A stretch of 6,768 nucleotides of DNA from an uncultured Rhodobacter sp. (GTDB taxonomy: Bacteria > Pseudomonadota > Alphaproteobacteria > Rhodobacterales > Rhodobacteraceae), in assembly GCA_937901435.1 (NCBI GenBank), contig CALGTJ010000279.1:1-6768 (forward strand). Reading direction: 5' to 3'. Shown in pieces: positions 1 through 6,761 of the stretch. How positions within the stretch are numbered: position 1 is the first letter of the stretch; each line of letters opens with the position of its first letter. Position numbers and translations under genes: made by a program. The notes under the pieces were generated by a model. That model did no database searches, was not told the origin of the DNA, and was given only the letters and a program-made list of their open reading frames with translations.

Positions 1-1
1 C

Positions 2-24
2 GAAAGGCCGCATAAATGAGTTGA
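2..24 (+). promoter_or_regulatory. Ribosome binding site and ATG followed at once by a stop
   Basis: GAAAGG at 2-7 lies eight bases before ATG 16-18, an ideal spacing. The frame then reads ATG AGT TGA and stops at 22-24. Skipping one T of the TT at 21-22 would give MSERPERNRDKTIPIDM and run straight into the open frame continuing to 589. The ATG also overlaps a TGA at 17-19 (ATGA), which could be the end of an upstream gene outside the window. Likely readings are a one-base sequencing error, a true inactivating insertion, or less likely a recoding site. Confidence 0.5.
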
Positions 25-64
25 GAGACCGGAACGTAACCGTGACAAGACCATTCCCATCGAC

Positions 65-589
65 ATGTACGACCCGTCAGAGGTCATTCTGATCGGCTCG
101 CATATGTACCCCTATCCGGATACCGACACCCAAGGCTTGTCTGCGACCGATGCTGAAACCCTGACGAACACCAACCTGTGCACCGGCAAGATGCTGGTGC
201 GCTCTGACTTTGCGTTCGAGTTGGAACTGAAAGCCTCTGCCAAGAAGATCACCGACAATGACGGCACAACCGTCGATACCGTCCCGACGGTCGCCCTGAT
301 CTACGCCTATGGCTATGAGGGTCACACCTACCGCCTGTCCAAGCCGCGTATCATGATCGTGCAGGGCATGGGCACCGCCTATGAAGAGGCCATCGAGGGC
401 ACCTCGGCATCGACCTCTGGAAAACTGTTTATGTGGCGGATGTCCAAGCATCAGCAGACGATTTCCATCGAGGTCGAAAGCGGAGAGTTGGAAAAGCTGG
501 TGCTAGAGGCCAACCAACCCGGCAACCGCGCCGTGAACTCTTATGCAGCGCATATGCAGATGTCCCATCGCGGCGGCAAGCTAAGTTAA
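65..589 (+). CDS. Uncharacterised protein, possibly with a frameshifted 5' end
   Basis: I do not recognise this protein. From ATG 65 it reads 174 residues to TAA at 587-589. It has no signal peptide or membrane segment and a single Cys, so it is probably cytoplasmic. It alternates hydrophobic strands (around residues 44-56, 74-82 and 93-101, the last with the core PRIMIVQGMG) with polar turns, and ends in a charged region (EVESGELEKLVLE, then a basic RGGKLS tail), suggesting a compact alpha/beta fold. Residue mix and codon use look like a real gene. No ribosome binding site precedes ATG 65, while the frame stays open upstream to 20 with gene-like residues (ERPERNRDKTIPID). A good ribosome binding site and ATG lie at 2-18 but one base out of phase. 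The intended protein may therefore start at 16 and be about 190 residues. It converges on tamB, so no functional link is implied. Function is unknown; coding status is fairly sure, the start is not. Confidence 0.6.
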   Translation: MYDPSEVILIGSHMYPYPDTDTQGLSATDAETLTNTNLCTGKMLVRSDFAFELELKASAKKITDNDGTTVDTVPTVALIYAYGYEGHTYRLSKPRIMIVQGMGTAYEEAIEGTSASTSGKLFMWRMSKHQQTISIEVESGELEKLVLEANQPGNRAVNSYAAHMQMSHRGGKLS

Positions 590-597
590 CGGACTGG

Positions 598-647
598 AAA
601 AACACCTTATCAAGGCGCCTCATTCAAAGCGAAGGGCGCGCCTTGAT
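598..647 (-). terminator. Probable rho-independent terminator of tamB
   Basis: A perfect ten-base inverted repeat pairs ATCAAGGCGC (609-618) with GCGCCTTGAT (638-647) around a 19-base loop. Read on the minus strand, the stem is followed by AAGGTG and then five T (598-602). It lies just past the tamB stop in the gap between converging genes, which suits a terminator for the tamA-tamB transcript. The loop is long and the T run starts six bases after the stem, so it is not a textbook case. On the plus strand no T run follows, so it would end the left-hand gene less well. Confidence 0.5.
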
Positions 648-668
648 GAATTGTAGTGTGGTCAATTC
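648..668. repeat. Small AT-rich hairpin next to the terminator
   Basis: GAATTG (648-653) and CAATTC (663-668) form a six-base inverted repeat around a nine-base loop, directly abutting the larger hairpin. Together with it, it fills most of the gap between the two converging stop codons. It may slow the polymerase coming out of tamB or protect the transcript end, but a stem of this size can occur by chance. Confidence 0.3.
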
Positions 669-683
669 CAGTGCCAGACGCGG

Positions 684-3600
684 TCAATAATCCCGCTCAA
701 AAAAGATACCGATCCCGGTGCTGCCATCGCTGGACACCTCGCCGCGCAGCTTTGTCGAGGGGCTGAGATCGAGGTTCAGGTTGATCTGGCTCTTGCCATT
801 GCTGTCGATCACCACGTCGCTGTACAGGTTCTCGCCAATATACTTGCCCGCGCGCAAGGACGTGGTGCCCTCGGCGTTAGAGGTCACATCAAGATCGTCA
901 AATCCGGTCTTTTGGCGGATCCGTTCGACCAGACCGGTTCCACCCTTGCCAGCCAATGTCGCGACCGCAGAGGCCAGTTGAACCGCCTGAAGCGCCGAAA
1001 TCGACTCGATCCCACGCCCGAACAATAGCAGTGCCAAAACTTCGTCCTGCGGCAACTCGGGCTGCGATTCAAAGCGGATTTCCGGCGCATCGGCAGGACC
1101 CTCGACGATCACAAGGATCACCGTATCATCACTGGTCGTGCGCGCCACCAGACGCAGCGCAGGGATCAGACTGCCCTGCAACCGGGCAGAGCCTTCTTCA
1201 AGCGTCAGGCGTTTGCCCAGAATATCCAGCCGTCCACGGATCAGTCCAAATTGTCCCTGCGCAACCACATCTGCCGTGGTGCCCATCAGGCGCACGCTGC
1301 CGCCCAATTCCGCGTCCAGACCGCGCCCGCGCACAAAAATCCGGTTCTCTGCATTGATGCGCACATCCAGTGCAATGGCTGTCCCACCGCCGCCGTCCGC
1401 AGCGGCCGTCACATCCAGCAAACCCGCATAAGACCGGGTCTGGCGCACCCCGGCAGGTTCATTCACATGAGTGATATCGGGGACATCGCCAAAGGCCCCG
1501 ATGCCGGTCGAGGGCACAAGGATCTCTGTGCGGTCCAGCATCACATCGCCCAGAACCGACAGGTTAGAGGGCAAAGACCCGCTAACACGCAGCGCCCCGT
1601 TGATGCCGGTTTCGTAGAGTTTCGGGTCGCTTATCCGGACATTGGCCAGTTGCAGCGCGATTTCCGTCACATAGGGCGCCTGCATCCCGACACTGCCGCG
1701 CGCTGTCACCTGACCGCCCGTCGACACATTCGCCCCCACATCAATCTGCGCGCTGCGTCCGTTCAGGCTCACCGTCGCATTTATCCCGCTCAGCGCATTG
1801 CGCAGGCTGGGGATCGCAAGGCGTGCATCATTGACGCGGATCTGACCGCTGATAGAGGACACCGCAAGCGCACCATCCAGACGCAGATCAAACTGCGCCA
1901 GCCCCTGCATCGAATTGGGCGCAAGGCGTCGGTTCAGCAGGCCCAGCGACGCACCACCATTGATCGACAAAGCCGCCGATTGCGCGCTTTGCGCGATTTG
2001 TCCAGCGACGGCCACATTGGTGCCGCCGGGGCCTTGTGCGTTTACATCCAGCGCCCATTGGCTGCCTGCGCGCCGCGCAGTTCCGGCCAGTCGCGCAGGC
2101 CCGGCCAATTCTGGCGCAACCCAGGCCAGCGACGGGATACTGACGTCAAACCGCGCATCCGGCTCGCCCGCCTTGGGCAGGGTCAGCGTCGCGTTCAGGA
2201 TCACTGCGCGTGGGGCCTGCGCGGCCAAAGTGACCCGCCAGCCTGCCCCGTCCTCTTGGGCACGTCCGTTCAGCGTCGTCGCACCGTTCAGCGCGTCGTA
2301 AAACCGGGCTGTCTGTTTCAGCGAGCCAGAAAACGTCACATCGCTATTGCCACTTTGCACCCGCCCGGTGGCCTTTGCCGTGGCACCAGAGGCAACAAGG
2401 TCAAAGCCGCGCAGGGTCACGGCCTCTGGCGTGCCATTGGCCGAGATATCCAGACGGCTGGTGCCGACCAAAATCTCGTCCGCCTGCGGCACGCCGACCT
2501 TAAGGTCACGCCCTGTCGCGGACAGCACCAGATCAAAGGCCTTGGTGCCCAGCGTCGCCTCGCCCACCAGTTCTGCTGTGATCCCACCACGCAGGGGCTG
2601 ACCGCTAAGTTGCGCCAGCCGCGACAGGTTTTCGATCTGCGCCATGATGGCACCCTGAACCGACAGGTCGTTGTTGCGCGGATCGACAGAGCCCGCGCCT
2701 GTCAGGGTCATTCCCGGAGCGGCAAGGCGCAAATCACTGAAATCAATCGGTTGTCCATCGCGCCAGCGAATGTCAGAACCAAAACGCACCTCGCGCCCAA
2801 AAGCCGAGGCAAGGGCGGGATCGCGTAGCGCAAGACCCGTGGCGGAACTGTCGATCCGCGCGCTCACGTTGCGGGTTTCGCCCTGCGAGATCGTACCCTT
2901 GGCGTCCAGAACCAGCCGATCCATCGTGACCTCTGTGCGCGTCAAAGCCCGCAGATCACCGGTCAGGGTCCAGGCATCCCCTTGCGCGGCGTCGTATGCA
3001 GCGGTGATCGCCGCCTGTCCCACCCGTGTCTCACTTTCGATCAGGGGCAAGAGAACCGGGCTGCCGTCCGCACTTTGCAAACCAGCGTTCAGGCGAAAGG
3101 TCTGCGGCAGCCAATCGGCGGACAGGGCCACGGTGCCATTGACGCTAAGCGGTCCGGCCAGCACATCCAGCCGATCCAGCCGATCCAGCCGCAGGCCTTG
3201 CGTGTCGCGCACCGCCGCGATGCGCAGGGTGCTGTCGCCGGCCAAGGCCGTGTCGATCTCTGGCACGCCAAGGCCAAGATCGCGGCCTGTGGCCGACAGA
3301 TCCATGTCAAACGCCCCGGTCAGCAGGGCGATTTTGCCGACCAGATCACTGTCGATCCCGCCTGTCAGGGGTTGGCCTGCAAGCGCGTCGAACCGCGCCA
3401 GATCGTCGATTTGCGCCGAAAGCTCTCCGTCGATCTCAATCGCAGAGTCCAGACCATCCACGGTGCCAGATCCGCTTAGGGTCAGGCCCGGCGCGCCAAG
3501 GTCAAAGGCGGTCACATCCACCAACTCACCGTCGCGCCATACAATGTTTGCGCCTAGCGTCACCTCTTGGCCCAGCGCCTTGTCCAGCGCAGGATCACCA

Positions 3601-4871
3601 AGGCCAATGCCCGTCGCACTGGCCTCAATCAGGGCGGTTACCTGTCGTGCCTCGCCGCGGCTGATCGTGCCCTTGGTGTCCAGATCCAGACGCCTCAAAC
3701 GCACCTCGTCACGCAGCAGATCCTGCACATTGCCGCTTAGGGTCCACGCGTCGCCTCGGCTGGCGTCAAACCCGGCGGTGATCGTCGCGCCCCGCACCCG
3801 GGTCTCTGCCCCGCTCAGCGGCAGCAACACATAATCGCCCCCCGGATCAGCCAGCACCGCGTCCAGTTGAAAGGTCTGCGGCAGACGATCCGCCGACAGC
3901 TTCATCTCGCCGCTCAGGCGCAGAGAGGCAGCCGTCAGGTTGAGATTGTCGAGCGAGATGCGGCCATCGTCAAACAGGCTGACCCGGCTTTGCAGGGCGA
4001 TATCGGGGCCAAAGAAATCCTGATATTGCGTCAGAAGCAGCGCCGTCAGATCACCCGAGAGGTCTGCATTAATCACCCGGTTCGGCGACTGCGCATCAGA
4101 CCCCGTTTCCGCAGCCTGTGTGCTGATTCGCCCCGCCAGCCTATCCTGCCCATCGCTGCGCAGCGCGATGTCGGCGGCAAAGCTGTCAAGCGGGCCTTCG
4201 CCTTTGACGGTCAGGTCCAGCGAGGGCTTGCCCGGCAGGTCCAACAAAGTTGCGGACAAACCGTTGGCCGCCTCGCTAAGCGACAGATCTATACCCAGAA
4301 CGCGGCTGGTGTTGTTGAACGCGGCGGTCAGATTAAAGTCGCCCCTAGGCCCCTCGATCCGCTTGATCTCTAGCTTTGCATCGCCCTGCCCACCGATCAG
4401 GGACACCGATCCCGCCACCGTCAACGTCGCAGGCACCCCGACAACAGGCGCGCCAATCACGACACGATCGGCCTTGATAGAGGCAATGCGCAGGCTGACA
4501 GGCAGTTCGGGCAGCGCAAAGGTTCCTGCGGCAGGCGAGGCCGCATCGCCGCCCGACACCCCAAGGCGGGGCAGGTCGATCCGCGCAGCGGTCAGTTCAT
4601 TGATGTCAATCTCGCCGCGCAGGACAGACGCGCGGTTCCAGTCCAGAACCGCGTCGGTCAGCGTCAGCCATACGCCGGTTTCGTCGGCAATGGTCAACCT
4701 GTCCATCGTCGCGCGCGAACTCAGCGCGCCGCGAAACCCCTCGATCTGCACATCCCGGCCCAACCCGGACAGGGCATCCTGCAAATAGCGGGTGATGCGG
4801 TCTTTATCCTCTTGCGCATGGGCAGAGGCCACTGTCGCAAGCAGCAGAAAACAAGCCATGATCCAACGCAT
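684..4871 (-). CDS. tamB: Translocation and assembly module protein TamB
   Basis: TamB is an AsmA-like periplasm-spanning protein that partners outer-membrane TamA in assembling some outer-membrane proteins; the family is also linked to phospholipid transport between membranes. The 1395 residues begin with a hydrophobic stretch (4-15) and a signal-peptidase-like A-H-A (17-19), then GFRGALSSRATMDRLTIAD near 45, typical of alphaproteobacterial members. A long beta-rich middle follows. The C-terminal TamB (DUF490) domain spans about 1050-1395 and shows RIFVRGRGLDAEL (1177-1189), GRLDILGKRLTLEEG (1213-1227), LPQDEVLALLLFGR (1273-1286), GKYIGENLYSDVV (1342-1354) and the end FFERDY. ATG 4871 overlaps the tamA stop as TGATG, with GGGCAGG (4879-4885) seven bases before it, so translation is probably coupled. 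Residues 325-582 and 583-838 are a tandem duplication, which may explain its length. A repeat-bearing middle and a possibly cleaved N-terminus are its odd points. Confidence 0.95.
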   Translation of the reverse strand: MRWIMACFLLLATVASAHAQEDKDRITRYLQDALSGLGRDVQIEGFRGALSSRATMDRLTIADETGVWLTLTDAVLDWNRASVLRGEIDINELTAARIDLPRLGVSGGDAASPAAGTFALPELPVSLRIASIKADRVVIGAPVVGVPATLTVAGSVSLIGGQGDAKLEIKRIEGPRGDFNLTAAFNNTSRVLGIDLSLSEAANGLSATLLDLPGKPSLDLTVKGEGPLDSFAADIALRSDGQDRLAGRISTQAAETGSDAQSPNRVINADLSGDLTALLLTQYQDFFGPDIALQSRVSLFDDGRISLDNLNLTAASLRLSGEMKLSADRLPQTFQLDAVLADPGGDYVLLPLSGAETRVRGATITAGFDASRGDAWTLSGNVQDLLRDEVRLRRLDLDTKGTISRGEARQVTALIEASATGIGLGDPALDKALGQEVTLGANIVWRDGELVDVTAFDLGAPGLTLSGSGTVDGLDSAIEIDGELSAQIDDLARFDALAGQPLTGGIDSDLVGKIALLTGAFDMDLSATGRDLGLGVPEIDTALAGDSTLRIAAVRDTQGLRLDRLDRLDVLAGPLSVNGTVALSADWLPQTFRLNAGLQSADGSPVLLPLIESETRVGQAAITAAYDAAQGDAWTLTGDLRALTRTEVTMDRLVLDAKGTISQGETRNVSARIDSSATGLALRDPALASAFGREVRFGSDIRWRDGQPIDFSDLRLAAPGMTLTGAGSVDPRNNDLSVQGAIMAQIENLSRLAQLSGQPLRGGITAELVGEATLGTKAFDLVLSATGRDLKVGVPQADEILVGTSRLDISANGTPEAVTLRGFDLVASGATAKATGRVQSGNSDVTFSGSLKQTARFYDALNGATTLNGRAQEDGAGWRVTLAAQAPRAVILNATLTLPKAGEPDARFDVSIPSLAWVAPELAGPARLAGTARRAGSQWALDVNAQGPGGTNVAVAGQIAQSAQSAALSINGGASLGLLNRRLAPNSMQGLAQFDLRLDGALAVSSISGQIRVNDARLAIPSLRNALSGINATVSLNGRSAQIDVGANVSTGGQVTARGSVGMQAPYVTEIALQLANVRISDPKLYETGINGALRVSGSLPSNLSVLGDVMLDRTEILVPSTGIGAFGDVPDITHVNEPAGVRQTRSYAGLLDVTAAADGGGGTAIALDVRINAENRIFVRGRGLDAELGGSVRLMGTTADVVAQGQFGLIRGRLDILGKRLTLEEGSARLQGSLIPALRLVARTTSDDTVILVIVEGPADAPEIRFESQPELPQDEVLALLLFGRGIESISALQAVQLASAVATLAGKGGTGLVERIRQKTGFDDLDVTSNAEGTTSLRAGKYIGENLYSDVVIDSNGKSQINLNLDLSPSTKLRGEVSSDGSTGIGIFFERDY
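2358..3125 (-). repeat. TamB internal repeat, copy 2 (residues 583-838)
   Basis: The second copy follows the first directly, from LSADWLPQTF to about KATGRV. It is two residues shorter, the difference falling in the last 30 residues where copy 1 carries the triple LDR repeat. The C-terminal edge is approximate because similarity fades there into the general TamB beta-strand pattern. Confidence 0.88.
3126..3899 (-). repeat. TamB internal repeat, copy 1 (residues 325-582)
   Basis: This is the first copy of a tandem duplication inside tamB. It begins LSADRLPQTF, which matches LSADWLPQTF at the start of copy 2. By my hand alignment about 124 of the first 230 residues are identical with no gaps (about 54%). 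Shared blocks include VLLPL, GDAWTL, DPAL, WRDG, APG.TL.G.G, GQPL.GGI, AFD and LSATGRDL..GVP. The divergence points to an old duplication kept in frame, and each copy should form a stretch of the TamB beta-groove. Confidence 0.9.
3165..3191 (-). repeat. Three perfect nine-base tandem repeats in tamB
   Basis: ATCCAGCCG occurs three times in a row on the plus strand (3165-3173, 3174-3182, 3183-3191). On the coding strand it gives the in-frame residues RLDRLDRLD near the end of TamB repeat copy 1. Its unit is a multiple of three, so gain or loss of units would leave the frame intact. The matching place in copy 2 (LRGFDLVASG) lacks it. Confidence 0.95.
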
Positions 4872-6718
4872 CAGAATGCCTGCCCGATACCGATGTAAAC
4901 CTGCACGCCGCTGCCGCCCGGACCCGACACAGGCGTCGCCACGTCAAAGCGGATCGGCCCGATCCCCGTTTGATAGCGCAGGCCAATCCCGGCCCCGCTG
5001 TGCCAATCGCCCGTATCATCGACAAAACTGTTCGCGCCGACATAGCCGATATCATAAAACCCGACGGCAGAGATCGTATCGGTGATCTTGACGCGCGCTT
5101 CGCCCGAGACCCCCAGAAAAGACCGCCCGCCGGTTTCAACGCCACCCGTGGTGACGGACAGCGTCTGGTAGGATTGCCCGCGCACTGTGCCGCTTCCGCC
5201 GGAAAAGAACAGCAGATCGGGCGGGGTGTCGGCAATCGTGGGGCCCACTACCGTCCCGAATTGCAGCCGCCCGGCAAAGACGACGCCGTTGTCGTCGCCA
5301 AGGCCCCGATAGGCGCGGGCGTCCAGATAACCGCGCCCACCTGAGGCGCTGCCACCAAACCCGACAAACGGCATGGCATCGACATCCAGATAGGTCCCTT
5401 TGGTCGGGTTCAGCATATCATCGCGCCGGTCCCAAGTGGCCCTGATCGGCAGAGTCAGATGCGAGAAGGTCCGCGATCCCAGCCCGTCCTCGACATCGCT
5501 GAACCGATAGACAAGCCCGGCCTCTGCGGTCAGTTGTTCAGAAAAGTACCGGATCAACCCGGCACCAAAACTGACTTGATTGGACAGGTAATTTGGCTCG
5601 TCCAGCCGTTCCAACTCGCCCATCACGTAAAGATCGGTCTTGGTGCCAAAGGTCGAGGGCCGGGTCAGCCGTGCGGACAGGGTGTAATCTGGCCCACCCG
5701 TCGCGCCAGCCAGACCCCCGACTTCGGCACCAATGCGCAACCGCTCTGCCCCACCCAACAGATTGCGGTGCAGCCAATAACCAGAGATGTTCAGCCCCTC
5801 GTCAGAGACCAGTTCCGCGCCAAACCCAAGGCGACGCCGCTTGGCATCGACCAGCGCCAATTCCACATCCAAAGTGTCATTCGGCCCAAGGTTATCCGCC
5901 TCGCGCAGGCTGACAGAGGCAAAAGATCCCGCGCGGCGCAGACGGGCCGCAGCCCGTTCCAGAGCCTTGGGGTCAAAGGGCTCACCCGCACGCAGGCCCG
6001 CAATCTGGCGAATACGCCGTTCCCGCACCCGGCTTTCGCTTTGGATGATCAGATTGCCAAAGGTGACCCTTGGCCCCGGCTCGACCCGCAGGCTGACGTC
6101 CAGATTGGATTGGGCGTGATCGGCCACGATCTGTTGCTGATCGATCTGGGCTTTGGCGTGACCGACGGCGCGCCAGCTGTCGACGCCGGCAAGGGCCGCA
6201 TCCCGGATTGACGATGTCCGCGCGGGGGCACCCGGCTGAAACTCATCAGAAACCACGGCGCCCTGCGGCAGCGGCCCAATCCGGGCCCGACCCAGTTTAA
6301 ACGCAGGACCCGGCGTCACGATCAGCTCGACCCGGCCAACCGCGCCTAGCTGTGACAGGGGCGGGATCTCTGCCGCTTCGCGCCGGTCAACCAGGATCGA
6401 CACCGTTGGCCCATAATAACCCTGCTCGTACAAGGCACTGACGATGCGCCCGTAATCCGCCCGCGCTGCGGCCAGAATATCCTGTGGATTGCCAATGCCG
6501 TCCCGCTTTGCCGCCAGAACAAGCGAGGCGTTGGACAGGCTTTGCTCAAGGCTCTGATCTGCCGAAGACACCCGGAGCGCCGCCTCGAACGCATCGGCGG
6601 CAACGGGGGAAAGCGCGCACACCAAAAGACCCACCCGACAGAGGACCGAATGGGATCTCAGGATTTTGGTTACCGCCGTGGTCAGGCTGTTTCGCGCGCC
6701 TCGTGTCTGGCCATGCAT
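4871..6718 (-). CDS. tamA: Translocation and assembly module outer-membrane protein TamA
   Basis: TamA is an Omp85-family outer-membrane barrel with periplasmic POTRA domains that bind TamB. With start 6718 it has 615 residues, close to the usual size (E. coli TamA about 577). A signal peptide ends at A-D-A (41-43) after the hydrophobic run VGLLVCALSPVA. POTRA-like segments fill about 44-140, 142-217 and 218-289, with GYYGPTV (100-106) and VTPGPAFKLG (135-144) as typical edges. The barrel runs from about 295 to the end: SGYWLHRNLLGGAERL, the lid-loop motif VRGQ (512-515) within GGSGTVRGQSYQTL, GIGPIRFDVA (585-594) and a last strand ending in Phe. The Omp85 motif is usually VRG plus Tyr or Phe; Gln here may be a group variant. 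I chose ATG 6718 because AAAGGA lies 11 bases upstream. The longer start at 6757 adds MIMIMILERTVVA from a repeat, lacks a ribosome binding site and overlaps a TATAAT box. The stop overlaps the tamB start. Confidence 0.93.
   Translation of the reverse strand: MHGQTRGARNSLTTAVTKILRSHSVLCRVGLLVCALSPVAADAFEAALRVSSADQSLEQSLSNASLVLAAKRDGIGNPQDILAAARADYGRIVSALYEQGYYGPTVSILVDRREAAEIPPLSQLGAVGRVELIVTPGPAFKLGRARIGPLPQGAVVSDEFQPGAPARTSSIRDAALAGVDSWRAVGHAKAQIDQQQIVADHAQSNLDVSLRVEPGPRVTFGNLIIQSESRVRERRIRQIAGLRAGEPFDPKALERAAARLRRAGSFASVSLREADNLGPNDTLDVELALVDAKRRRLGFGAELVSDEGLNISGYWLHRNLLGGAERLRIGAEVGGLAGATGGPDYTLSARLTRPSTFGTKTDLYVMGELERLDEPNYLSNQVSFGAGLIRYFSEQLTAEAGLVYRFSDVEDGLGSRTFSHLTLPIRATWDRRDDMLNPTKGTYLDVDAMPFVGFGGSASGGRGYLDARAYRGLGDDNGVVFAGRLQFGTVVGPTIADTPPDLLFFSGGSGTVRGQSYQTLSVTTGGVETGGRSFLGVSGEARVKITDTISAVGFYDIGYVGANSFVDDTGDWHSGAGIGLRYQTGIGPIRFDVATPVSGPGGSGVQVYIGIGQAF
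4879..4885 (-). promoter_or_regulatory. tamB ribosome binding site inside the tamA 3' end
   Basis: GGGCAGG on the minus strand lies seven bases before the tamB ATG at 4871 and within the last codons of tamA. With the TGATG overlap of the two genes it supports this start and coupled translation of TamA and TamB. Confidence 0.55.
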
Positions 6719-6729
6719 TGCGACCACTG

Positions 6730-6735
6730 TCCTTT
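6730..6735 (-). promoter_or_regulatory. tamA ribosome binding site
   Basis: AAAGGA on the minus strand lies 11 bases before ATG 6718. The spacing is on the long side, but it is the only good Shine-Dalgarno sequence near any candidate start. A GTG at 6727 would be only two bases away, too close to be used. Confidence 0.55.
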
Positions 6736-6740
6736 CAAGG

Positions 6741-6758
6741 ATCATTATCATTATCATT
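6741..6758 (-). repeat. Three perfect six-base repeats (AATGAT) before tamA
   Basis: AATGAT occurs three times in tandem on the minus strand, directly after the TATAAT box and just before the ribosome binding site. It creates three in-frame ATG codons (6757, 6751, 6745) giving MIMIMI, which can mislead gene callers. It may be a simple-sequence tract or part of a protein binding site; the sequence alone does not tell. Confidence 0.9.
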
Positions 6759-6761
6759 ATA
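6756..6761 (-). promoter_or_regulatory. Possible -10 box (TATAAT) of the tamA promoter
   Basis: The minus strand reads TATATATAATG here, containing a perfect TATAAT within an AT-rich patch that contrasts with the GC-rich surroundings. Transcription would begin near 6748, leaving a leader of about 30 bases with the ribosome binding site well placed. The -35 element would fall outside the window, so it cannot be checked. This placement would exclude ATG 6757 as a translation start. Confidence 0.4.

Noticed and set aside
660..688. GGTCAAT occurring twice (660-666 and 682-688)
   Set aside because: Two seven-base matches close together are not enough for a repeat or operator, and the second overlaps the tamB stop codon.
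1251..2828. Plus-strand open frame of 525 residues across tamB
   Set aside because: It lies opposite tamB, is unusually rich in Arg, Gln, His and Pro, has no recognisable motif, and is the expected antisense shadow of a GC-rich gene.
2671..3834. Plus-strand open frame of 387 residues across tamB
   Set aside because: Composition is dominated by Ser, Arg, Pro and Ala with no domain signs, and it lies wholly within well-supported tamB coding sequence on the other strand.
4842..4871. Possible lipoprotein box (IMAC) at TamB residues 4-7
   Set aside because: The Cys comes before the hydrophobic stretch, leaving too short a signal sequence; the A-H-A site at 17-19 fits much better.
5459..6211. Plus-strand open frame of 250 residues across tamA
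   Set aside because: It is opposite the TamA POTRA and barrel coding region, has shadow-like composition, and no ribosome binding site context that would favour it.
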